Shown: positions 1 through 5,621 of the stretch, in pieces | Position numbering within the stretch: position 1 is the stretch's first letter | How the letters are laid out: each line of letters starts with the position of its first letter | Source of the DNA: CAZPCT01 sp964585325 | GTDB lineage: Bacteria > Patescibacteriota > Minisyncoccia > JACQLN01 > CAZPCT01 | DNA: 14,709 nucleotides | Assembly: GCA_964585325.1 (NCBI GenBank) | Contig: CAZPCT010000020.1 | Coordinates: forward strand, 1-14,709 | Direction of reading: 5' to 3' | The notes under the pieces: model-generated | Databases searched by the model: none | The model's input: the letters and a program-made list of their open reading frames with translations, nothing else | Told to the model about the DNA's origin: nothing | Position numbers and translations under genes: made by a program

Positions 1-115
1 CGATCTCGAAGAGCGCGATGAGGCCGTGCGCCGCCCCGGTCGAGGGGTATATGCCGGCGCCGTCCGCGCCGTCGAGGTAGCCGTCGAGGAATGCCGCGCG
101 GTAGAACCCGTTGCG
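1..115 (-). other. High-GC fragment, probable foreign or chimeric contig edge
   Basis: Hand counting gives about 71% GC over the first 120 bases, clearly above the following genes. Read on the minus strand from about 121 down to 1 the frame is open, and nearly every codon ends in G or C, as in a high-GC genome. Its translation includes NGFYRAAFLDGYL and STGAAHGLIALFEI. The latter resembles the segment of maltokinase or trehalose-synthase C-terminal domains that precedes the EKAFYEL motif; that family guess is weak. The plus-strand reading has no recognisable ABC-ATPase features before the residues HQMVERGI at 116. The junction lies at or before about 116. A real gene boundary is possible but less likely than an assembly join. 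Confidence 0.5.
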
Positions 116-616
116 CACCAGATGGTGGAGCGGGGTATAGCCTTTGTACCGCAAGGACGGCGCGTATTCACTAACCTGTCTGTGCGGGAAAACCTTGAAA
201 TTGGCGGGTATGTGGTGCGGGACACAAAGCTGGTAAAAGAACGCGTGGAAGAAATAATGGACATCTTTCCCGTTCTGCGCGAAAAGCGCCGGCAGAAGTC
301 GGGCACACTATCCGGTGGGCAGCAGCAGATGCTTGCTATTGGCCGCGGTCTTATGACGCGCCCACAGGTCCTCCTCTTAGACGAGCCAACACTAGGCCTT
401 GCCCCCAAGATAGTAAAAGAGGTGTTTGCGAAGGTGAAGGAGATAAACGAGCGGCATAGCACGGCCATTTTTGTGGTGGAGCACAACATCAAGTCGCTTT
501 TGGATGTGGTGCACCGGGGGTACGTACTGGACAAAGGGAAGGTTGTGGCAGAAGGAACAAGTGCGGAGCTCAGACAAAGCCATATTCTGGAGACCGTCTT
601 TGTGGCGGCCCGTTGA
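2..616 (+). CDS. ABC transporter ATP-binding protein, LivF-like, 5'-partial
   Basis: This is the C-terminal two thirds of a branched-chain-amino-acid-type ABC ATPase, which would hydrolyse ATP on the cytoplasmic face to drive a LivHM-like permease. Homology begins at about 116 with HQMVERGIAFVPQGRRVF, the LivF-typical stretch between Walker A and the signature. The signature LSGGQQQ lies near 308-328, Walker B LLLDEPT near 373-393, and the H-loop VVEHN near 473-487. Walker A is absent because the frame runs into the high-GC edge. The frame is open to base 2, but only 116-616 is trustworthy; an ATG at 26 is in the doubtful part. No permease or binding-protein gene is visible. LivF-type transport is not common in CPR genomes, so the exact substrate is uncertain; an LptB-like role is less likely because of the GRRVF motif. 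Confidence 0.75.
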   Translation, partial: DLEERDEAVRRPGRGVYAGAVRAVEVAVEECRAVEPVAHQMVERGIAFVPQGRRVFTNLSVRENLEIGGYVVRDTKLVKERVEEIMDIFPVLREKRRQKSGTLSGGQQQMLAIGRGLMTRPQVLLLDEPTLGLAPKIVKEVFAKVKEINERHSTAIFVVEHNIKSLLDVVHRGYVLDKGKVVAEGTSAELRQSHILETVFVAAR

Positions 617-647
617 CGGGGAACAATTACTCTGTTATTCTTTTCAA

Positions 648-667
648 GCGCTCAAGAGCGCATTTTT
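648..667 (+). terminator. Intrinsic terminator after livF-like gene
   Basis: GCGCT (648-652) pairs with AGCGC (657-661) around a CAAG loop and is followed by ATTTTT. It lies 31 nt past the livF-like stop codon and runs straight into the -10 box of rpsP. Confidence 0.55.
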
Positions 668-672
668 ATACA
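667..672 (+). promoter_or_regulatory. -10 box of rpsP (leaderless type)
   Basis: TATACA ends 5 nt before the rpsP ATG at 678. No Shine-Dalgarno sequence is present, so transcription would start about at the start codon. No convincing -35 was found; the terminator hairpin occupies that area. Confidence 0.4.
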
Positions 673-677
673 AAACA

Positions 678-1196
678 ATGTTGGTCATCAGACTACAACG
701 CGTAGGAAAGAAGAACCAGGCCTCGTTCCGGGTTGTTCTGCAAGAAAAGAGCTGGGCGGCTAAAGGAAAGGCCAAGGAGCTTTTGGGTTTTTATAATCCT
801 GTGACAAAAGAGAAGACGTTCCAGACGGAGCGTGTTAAACACTGGCTTTCCAAAGGCGCACAAGCGTCCCCCACCGTTCACAACATGCTGATTGACGCGG
901 GTATTGTTGAGGGACCCAAGGTGAAGGCGTGGCAGCCCAAAGTAAAGGAGCAGACGGACGCTCCGGCGGAAGAGAAGGCGCAAGAGCAACAGGCAGGGGG
1001 AGAAGAGCCGCCTGAAAAGAAAGAAGAAGCCCCAGCCGCCCCCGCGGAGCAAGAAGAGAAGTCTGTAGAGTCACAGACCGCAGAGGAACCAACCCCTGAG
1101 GACGCAGGTGAAGAGAAGCCTGTAGAGAAGGATGAAGAGCCTGCCAAAGATGAAGAAAAAGCGAAAGAAGACGCCGGGATTGAAGAAGCGAAGTAA
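678..1196 (+). CDS. rpsP: 30S ribosomal protein S16 with long acidic C-terminal tail
   Basis: S16 is a primary assembly protein of the 30S subunit. The N-terminal residues MLVIRLQRVGKKNQASFRVV and the stretch LLGFYNPVTKEKTFQ are characteristic, and the S16 core occupies residues 1 to about 85. The protein is 172 residues against the usual 80-90. The extra half (about 86-172) is low-complexity and rich in Glu, Lys, Ala and Pro, probably disordered. ATG 678 is chosen because S16 begins exactly there; the same frame is open upstream into the livF-like 3' end but has no S16 similarity. It is the first gene of the usual rpsP-khpA-(rimM)-trmD order. Expression probably starts from the leaderless promoter just upstream. 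Confidence 0.95.
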   Translation: MLVIRLQRVGKKNQASFRVVLQEKSWAAKGKAKELLGFYNPVTKEKTFQTERVKHWLSKGAQASPTVHNMLIDAGIVEGPKVKAWQPKVKEQTDAPAEEKAQEQQAGGEEPPEKKEEAPAAPAEQEEKSVESQTAEEPTPEDAGEEKPVEKDEEPAKDEEKAKEDAGIEEAK

Positions 1197-1299
1197 GTGG
1201 GGTACGATACGTTTAGATACAAAAAGGTCGGCTTAGTGCTATAGCAGTTGGTGGACGGTCCGGACTACGGAACAGAAATCAGCTCTAGCAGAAAAGAAT

Positions 1300-1665
1300 A
1301 TGGCAGAACAGTACGTAGATCAGGAGTTTGTAGACTACGTTGTCAAAGCTATTGTAGACAACCCAGACAGCGTGTCTTCCGAACGCACCGTGGACGAGAT
1401 GGGCGTGCTCATCACGCTCAACGTGCACAAGGATGACATGGGGGTGGTCATTGGCAAGAGCGGCGCAACGGCACGTGCAATTCGCACGCTTCTGCGCGTA
1501 GTAGGTGCTAAAAACAACGCACGGGTGAACCTCAAGATCAATGAACCTGAGGGCGGCCGTGGTCCAGCACCACGCAGAGACGACCAACCTGCACGGGCAG
1601 AAGAGTCTCAGACAGGCCCAACACAGCAAAGTGTTGATGATGTGGTTGACGAGCTTAAGCTCTAA
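1300..1665 (+). CDS. khpA: KH domain RNA-binding protein KhpA
   Basis: This is a small single-KH-domain protein of 121 residues (YlqC/KhpA family) that binds RNA and, with KhpB in other bacteria, influences cell division and small-RNA metabolism. The start MAEQYVDQEFVDYVVKAIVDNPD is typical of the family. The KH GxxG loop is GKSG inside VIGKSGATARAIRTLL (about residues 49-64). The C-terminal 35 residues are polar and probably disordered. It lies between rpsP and trmD, its conserved position. The 103-nt gap to rpsP carries no gene, and a clear Shine-Dalgarno sequence was not seen. Confidence 0.92.
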   Translation: MAEQYVDQEFVDYVVKAIVDNPDSVSSERTVDEMGVLITLNVHKDDMGVVIGKSGATARAIRTLLRVVGAKNNARVNLKINEPEGGRGPAPRRDDQPARAEESQTGPTQQSVDDVVDELKL

Positions 1666-1673
1666 GCCAATTA

Positions 1674-1707
1674 TTAGAATCTAGACGTTAGAAGCTAGAA
1701 TCTAGAA
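1674..1707 (+). repeat. Short tandem repeats, TTAGAANCTAGA type
   Basis: Three imperfect copies of TTAGAATCTAGA lie at 1674-1685, 1688-1700 (with AAGCTAGAA) and 1696-1707. Each contains a CTAG or TCTAGA core. A further TTAGAATCTAGAA occurs inside the pcnB gene at 6978-6990. The repeats sit just before the khpA terminator; no function is evident. Confidence 0.55.
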
Positions 1708-1712
1708 AAACC

Positions 1713-1739
1713 AAAACCCTCAGTTCGCTGGGGGTTTTT
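1713..1739 (+). terminator. Intrinsic terminator between khpA and trmD
   Basis: AAAACCCTCAG (1713-1723) pairs over 11 bp (one G-T wobble) with CTGGGGGTTTT (1728-1738), closed by a TTCG tetraloop. The A-tract and T-tract flanks are typical of intrinsic terminators. It ends only 10 nt before the trmD ATG, so trmD probably needs its own start or read-through. Confidence 0.8.
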
Positions 1740-1749
1740 GTCTAAAGAT

Positions 1750-2412
1750 ATGATATTCACTATTCTTAGCATTTTTCCGCACATTATAAGCTCGTACACA
1801 AGCGAGACTATCTTAAAGCGTGCCCAGGAAGCGGGTGCCATAGATATTACCGTACACGATCTGCGCGACTGGGCAGCGGACAAGCACCGTATGGTGGATG
1901 ACACACCCTACGGCGGCGGCCCTGGTATGGTGATGAAGGCGGACGTCATTGCGAGCGCGGTGGCCGCCGTTAAAAAAACAAACAGCCGTGTTCTTCTCTT
2001 TTCGCCTGCCGGGAAGACCTTCACGCAAGAGGACGCGCAGCGCTATAAAAACAATTACCAGCAGCTCGTTATGATATGCGGCAGGTATGAAGGCGTGGAC
2101 GAGCGCGTGGCTGGCGCGGTGGCGGACGAGGTTGTCTCAATTGGGGACTACGTCCTTTCTGGCGGGGAGATACCCGCGCTTGTGGTGACCGAGGCAACGG
2201 CACGGCTTGTGCCGGGAGTGCTTGGCAAAAAAGAGAGCGAAGAATCCAAGCGCCTTGGTGTGGGTGTTCCGCAGTACACCAAGCCAGACAAAGTGGAGAT
2301 AGATGGCACGGAATACACCGTTCCCGAGGTCCTCAAATCCGGCAATCACGCAGAGATTGAAAGGTGGCGGAAGGAGCAGAGAAAAAAGCTTGACCCCTCA
2401 CATGGCCTCTAG
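1750..2412 (+). CDS. trmD: tRNA (guanine-N1)-methyltransferase TrmD
   Basis: TrmD methylates G37 of tRNAs reading CNN/UGG-type codons using S-adenosylmethionine and prevents frameshifting. Family motifs are visible: MIFTILSIFP at the start, VDDTPYGGGPGMVMKAD (about 49-65), ICGRYEGVDERV (109-120), and the SPOUT trefoil-knot segment GDYVLSGGEIPALV (132-145). The start is set at ATG 1750, where family homology begins; a TTG at 1738 lies inside the upstream terminator. The protein is 220 residues, somewhat short for the family. The segment that normally reads like DGLLD(C/Y)PxYTRP is RLGVGVPQYTKP here and has no acidic residue, so the usual catalytic aspartate may be absent or displaced. The last codons (DPSHGL) lie in a 75-bp inverted-repeat element. 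Neither rimM nor rplS adjoins it. Confidence 0.93.
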   Translation: MIFTILSIFPHIISSYTSETILKRAQEAGAIDITVHDLRDWAADKHRMVDDTPYGGGPGMVMKADVIASAVAAVKKTNSRVLLFSPAGKTFTQEDAQRYKNNYQQLVMICGRYEGVDERVAGAVADEVVSIGDYVLSGGEIPALVVTEATARLVPGVLGKKESEESKRLGVGVPQYTKPDKVEIDGTEYTVPEVLKSGNHAEIERWRKEQRKKLDPSHGL

Positions 2413-2468
2413 AACTACTTAATGGTTAGAAGAAGAAAAACAACACTTTAGACGCACCATGTGAGGGG
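2394..2468. repeat. 75-bp element with 12-bp terminal inverted repeats (copy 1)
   Basis: CCCCTCACATGG (2394-2405) and CCATGTGAGGGG (2457-2468) are perfect inverted repeats. TTGA stands immediately outside both ends, as a target-site duplication would. The same repeats, 75-76 bp apart, recur at 5455-5530 before tRNA-Val(CAC), with unrelated interiors. The left arm supplies the end of trmD, and the right end abuts the -35 box of the rRNA promoter. It could be a MITE-like insertion. Confidence 0.65.
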
Positions 2469-2496
2469 TTGACTCCTAAGTTTGGTGCGTTATAAT
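2469..2496 (+). promoter_or_regulatory. Promoter of the 16S rRNA gene
   Basis: TTGACT (2469-2474) and TATAAT (2491-2496) are 16 nt apart, a near-consensus housekeeping promoter. Transcription should start around 2503, giving a leader of about 350 nt before the 16S 5' end. The -35 box begins exactly at the edge of the 75-bp inverted-repeat element. Confidence 0.82.
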
Positions 2497-2546
2497 GGTC
2501 ACACGTTAGTATTGGCTAACCTTACAACTACCGCAGTAAACTGAAC

Positions 2547-2629
2547 GTACATCTAGAGTTTCGCGGGATGTACATCTCCGCGAGCAGCTTCCGCCTCAGG
2601 TGGAGGACGCTCGCGGAGGTGTATTTTTT
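2547..2629 (+). promoter_or_regulatory. Candidate attenuator in the 16S rRNA leader
   Basis: A long hairpin has outer arms TACATCTCCGCGAGC (2571-2585) and GCTCGCGGAGGTGTA (2609-2623), with an inner stem CTTCCGCC/GGTGGAGG around TCA. TTTTTT follows at 2624-2629, so it has the form of an intrinsic terminator. Upstream, GTACATC (2547-2553) can instead pair with GATGTAC (2567-2573), which would take away the foot of the terminator. These two mutually exclusive stems resemble a terminator/antiterminator switch. A processing or antitermination role is the alternative. Confidence 0.5.
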
Positions 2630-2668
2630 CTGCCTCAACAGGGCACTTTCACAATTAAATATAGACAA

Positions 2669-2753
2669 TCCCGATTTTGTCCGACGAAAGTCGGCAGGCA
2701 AAATCGTGGATCCTCGATTGAAAACCAAATGTTCACATTTGGGTCAATCGGGA
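2669..2753 (+). mobile_element. Short structured element in 16S leader, related to the tRNA-Ala insert
   Basis: The ends TCCCGATT (2669-2676) and AATCGGGA (2746-2753) are inverted repeats. Inside lie hairpin 1, GATTTTG/CAAAATC (2673-2679, 2699-2705) capped by CCGAC-GAAA-GTCGG; the junction GTGGATCCT; and hairpin 2, CGATTG/CAATCG (2715-2720, 2745-2750) capped by CCAAATG-TTCA-CATTTGG. The end motifs, the AAAATCG(N)GGATCC(N)CGAT junction and the order are the same as in the 405-bp insert at 9618-10022, where a nuclease gene and a tRNA replace the two hairpin caps. GACAA flanks both sides (2664-2668 and 2752-2756). It appears to be a gene-less form of that element. Confidence 0.65.
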
Positions 2754-2756
2754 CAA

Positions 2757-2781
2757 CCTAATTATTCTTTTGTAGTTTATG
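2757..2781 (+). other. Pre-16S processing stem, 5' strand
   Basis: This 25-nt stretch, beginning CCTAATTATTC, is fully complementary (one G-U wobble) to 4447-4471 downstream of the 16S gene. Such a stem bracketing 16S is the usual substrate for RNase III-type processing. A second helix, ACCTGTC (2813-2819) with GACAGGT (2841-2847) around GTATC-TCA-GATAC, lies between it and the mature 5' end. Confidence 0.8.
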
Positions 2782-2856
2782 CGCTCTCTTCTGCTCTGCA
2801 GAGGAGGGCAATACCTGTCCCTTGTATCTCAGATACCTGTGACAGGTGTCCGGATT

Positions 2857-4334
<1,478 letters not shown>

Positions 4335-4446
4335 CTAGGGAAATATCCTTAGAAGGTCGATCGCAACTTTTACAAGGTGTAGAGGTGTTGGTCGCTGAAC
4401 CTGAAAGGGCGACTGCCTAGCATGGATGGCTATAACCATGCTCCGG

Positions 4447-4471
4447 CATAAACTACAAAAGAATGATTAGG
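4447..4471 (+). other. Pre-16S processing stem, 3' strand
   Basis: This stretch is complementary to 2757-2781 over 25 bp and closes a loop that contains the whole 16S gene. The 112 nt between the mature 16S 3' end and this stem hold small hairpins, such as AGCATGG/CCATGCT at about 4419-4442, and no gene. Confidence 0.8.
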
Positions 4472-4474
4472 AAT

Positions 4475-4510
4475 AAAAGCACGCAGATTCTTGTCTTAGG
4501 CGTGTTTTTT
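4475..4510 (+). terminator. Terminator of the 16S transcription unit
   Basis: AAAAGCACGC (4475-4484) pairs with GCGTGTTTTT (4500-4509), with one G-T pair, followed by further T. It follows the processing stem at once, which marks the 16S gene as a unit without 23S. Confidence 0.65.
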
Positions 4511-4519
4511 AGTTACTAT
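4491..4519 (+). promoter_or_regulatory. Possible promoter of tRNA-Ile, interleaved with the terminator
   Basis: TTGTCT (4491-4496) in the terminator loop and TACTAT (4514-4519) are 17 nt apart. If used, transcription starts near 4526, ahead of the hairpin element and tRNA-Ile. Confidence 0.35.
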
Positions 4520-4532
4520 AGGTAAGCATTTT

Positions 4533-4606
4533 GGGCGTGTATCCCGTAAAGGAATACACTACTTGTTCGGATGAAATGAAAGCACGCTTTCTTTCATCCT
4601 CACTGC
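4533..4606 (+). repeat. Two-hairpin element before tRNA-Ile (copy 1)
   Basis: It begins with GGGCGTGTA, identical to the first nine bases of the tRNA-Ile that follows 74 nt later. Hairpin 1 is GTGTAT-C-CC/GG-A-ATACAC (4538-4560). Hairpin 2 is GGATGAAA-(T)-GAAAG with CTTTCTTTCATCC (about 4569-4599), then CTCACTGC. Copies 2 (4685-4765) and 3 (7639-7717) have the same order of hairpins and the tail TCCTC(A/G)CTTGC. Confidence 0.5.
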
Positions 4607-4680
4607 GGGCGTGTAGCTCAGGTGGTTAGAGCGCGTCACTGATAATGACGAGGTCCCAGGTTCGAGTCCTGGCACGCCCA
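4607..4680 (+). tRNA. tRNA-Ile(GAT)
   Basis: The acceptor GGGCGTG pairs with CACGCCC, the D-stem is GCTC/GAGC, and the anticodon stem CGTCA/TGACG carries loop CTGATAA with anticodon GAT. The T-arm is CCAGG-TTCGAGT-CCTGG and the discriminator is A. CCA is encoded at 4681-4683, which only this and tRNA-Gly have in the window. Confidence 0.97.
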
Positions 4681-4684
4681 CCAT

Positions 4685-4765
4685 GCCGCGGTGGCGAATT
4701 ACTCCGTAATTCTTCCCACGGCGGCGTTCGGAGAAACAAAAGCAAGGTTTTCTTTCTCCTCACTT
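4685..4765 (+). repeat. Two-hairpin element before tRNA-Phe (copy 2)
   Basis: It opens with GCCGCGGTGGC against the GCCGCGGTAGC start of tRNA-Phe 81 nt later. Hairpin 1 is GAATTAC-TCC-GTAATTC (4696-4712). Hairpin 2 is GGAGAAA-C-AAAA with TTTT-C-TTTCTCC (about 4730-4759), then TCACTTGC. Hairpin 1 differs from copy 3 (GGATTAC/GTAATCC) by a paired change A-T to G-C, which supports an RNA structure. Confidence 0.55.
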
Positions 4766-4837
4766 GCCGCGGTAGCTCAGTGGTAGAGCGCTGCCCTGAA
4801 GAGGCAGGCGTCGACAGTTCAATTCTGTCCCGCGGCA
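4766..4837 (+). tRNA. tRNA-Phe(GAA)
   Basis: The acceptor GCCGCGG pairs with CCGCGGC, the D-stem is GCTC/GAGC, and the anticodon stem CTGCC/GGCAG carries loop CTGAAGA with anticodon GAA and G37. The T-arm is GACAG-TTCAATT-CTGTC and the discriminator is A. CCA is not encoded. Confidence 0.96.
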
Positions 4838-4864
4838 CAAGATGGTAGTAAAGTGCACACATAA

Positions 4865-4937
4865 GCGGAAGTAGCTCAGCTGGCAGAGCGTCTCGTTGCC
4901 AACGAGAAGGTCGCGGGTTCGAATCCCGTCTTCCGCT
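4865..4937 (+). tRNA. tRNA-Gly(GCC)
   Basis: The acceptor GCGGAAG pairs with CTTCCGC, and the anticodon stem TCTCG/CGAGA carries loop TTGCCAA with anticodon GCC. The discriminator is T. CCA is encoded at 4938-4940, and its last A is the first base of the cupin start codon. Confidence 0.97.
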
Positions 4938-4939
4938 CC

Positions 4940-5221
4940 ATGGACATTGAAGGATTGAAGAAACAGTTCGCAGACGAAGGGTTCCCTATTGTCTATGAAT
5001 GGGAGGACTCCCCTGGAACTGAATACCCACCCCATCAACACAATGATAAAGTAAGCTTTTATGTCACTGAGGGGAGTATTACGATGCGGGTTGGGAACCA
5101 AGAAACACTAGTTGAACAGGGGGCGAGGTTCAACACCCCTCCCAAAACAATACACTCAGCCACCGTGGGGCCCCGAGGATGCAAATATGTGTTTGCCCAA
5201 ATGGAAGAAGAAGCGGAGTAA
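4940..5221 (+). CDS. Small cupin-domain protein
   Basis: This is a 93-residue single-domain protein of the cupin fold. The first motif is TEYPPHQHNDKVSFYVTEG with an HxH pair at about residues 33-35, and the second is QGARFNTPPKTIHSATVG with a possible ligand His near 72. The Glu usual in cupin motif 1 is replaced (NDK), so metal binding is plausible but incomplete. The substrate cannot be inferred. The start codon shares its A with the encoded CCA of tRNA-Gly and no Shine-Dalgarno sequence precedes it, so its mRNA is probably made as part of the tRNA transcript. It is enclosed by tRNA genes on both sides. Confidence 0.8.
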   Translation: MDIEGLKKQFADEGFPIVYEWEDSPGTEYPPHQHNDKVSFYVTEGSITMRVGNQETLVEQGARFNTPPKTIHSATVGPRGCKYVFAQMEEEAE

Positions 5222-5231
5222 GTTATTGTGT

Positions 5232-5265
5232 GCTACGTAACACGTTACGTAGCATGTTACGTAGC
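5232..5265. repeat. Triple TACGTA-core repeat before tRNA-Lys
   Basis: GCTACGTAAC (5232-5241) is followed by two copies of its reverse complement GTTACGTAGC (5244-5253 and 5256-5265). The first arm can pair with either of the others, so two alternative hairpins are possible. It ends 3 nt before tRNA-Lys. No T-run follows, so a terminator is unlikely. Confidence 0.7.
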
Positions 5266-5268
5266 AGA

Positions 5269-5340
5269 CCACCCGTAGCTCAATGGTAGAGCAGTTGCCT
5301 CTTAAGCAAACGGTTGAAGGTTCGAGTCCTTCCGGGTGGA
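5269..5340 (+). tRNA. tRNA-Lys(CTT)
   Basis: The acceptor CCACCCG pairs with CGGGTGG, and the anticodon stem GTTGC/GCAAA carries loop CTCTTAA with anticodon CTT. The first pair of that stem is a G-A mismatch. The T-arm is GAAGG-TTCGAGT-CCTTC, the discriminator is A, and CCA is not encoded. Confidence 0.95.
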
Positions 5341-5366
5341 CACGTAGAAAAACGTAGTACGAACCG

Positions 5367-5439
5367 GGGCGGTTAGCTCAGCTGGCAGAGCGCTTGCTCG
5401 ACACGCAAGAGGTCACAGGTTCGAATCCTGTACCGCCCA
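5367..5439 (+). tRNA. tRNA-Val(GAC)
   Basis: The acceptor GGGCGGT pairs with ACCGCCC, and the anticodon stem CTTGC/GCAAG carries loop TCGACAC with anticodon GAC. The T-arm is ACAGG-TTCGAAT-CCTGT. CCA is not encoded. Confidence 0.96.
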
Positions 5440-5444
5440 CACCC

Positions 5445-5530
5445 GGACGATTAGCCCCTCACATGGCTTGTTGAATACACTTCTATAAGAAGACAGGCGG
5501 TGTTATGTGTTTGACGGTCCATGTGAGGGA
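5445..5530. repeat. Inverted-repeat element before tRNA-Val(CAC) (copy 2)
   Basis: CCCCTCACATGG (5455-5466) and CCATGTGAGGG (5519-5529) are the same terminal repeats as at 2394-2468, at nearly the same distance. To the left stands GGACGATTAGC (5445-5455), a copy of the first 11 bases of the tRNA-Val(CAC) that starts at 5528, so the element lies between direct repeats of the tRNA 5' end. The interior holds a small hairpin CTTC-TATAA-GAAG and no gene. Confidence 0.65.
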
Positions 5531-5600
5531 CGATTAGCTCAGCTGGCAGAGCGCTGCAGTCACATTGCAGAGGCCGCAGGTTCGAGCCCTGCATCGTCCA
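5528..5600 (+). tRNA. tRNA-Val(CAC)
   Basis: The acceptor GGACGAT pairs with ATCGTCC, and the anticodon stem CTGCA/TGCAG carries loop GTCACAT with anticodon CAC. The T-arm is GCAGG-TTCGAGC-CCTGC and the discriminator is A. Its first bases coincide with the end of the inverted-repeat element. Confidence 0.96.
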
Positions 5601-5609
5601 CAAAAGTGC

Positions 5610-5615
5610 TACACT
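5610..5615 (+). promoter_or_regulatory. -10 box of the CCA-adding enzyme gene
   Basis: TACACT ends 6 nt before the GTG start at 5622 and lies just after tRNA-Val(CAC). The arrangement matches the other leaderless-type starts in the window. No clear -35 is seen. Confidence 0.35.
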
Positions 5616-5621
5616 AAAAAA

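Noticed and set aside
80..150. Ankyrin-like GYTPLHHLVRNG on the minus strand
   Set aside because: It lies partly antisense to clear LivF homology and spans the suspected junction, so it is a chance reading.
1738..1749. TTG at 1738 as the trmD start
   Set aside because: It lies in the T-run of a terminator and adds residues before the family's usual MxFxILxxFP start at 1750.
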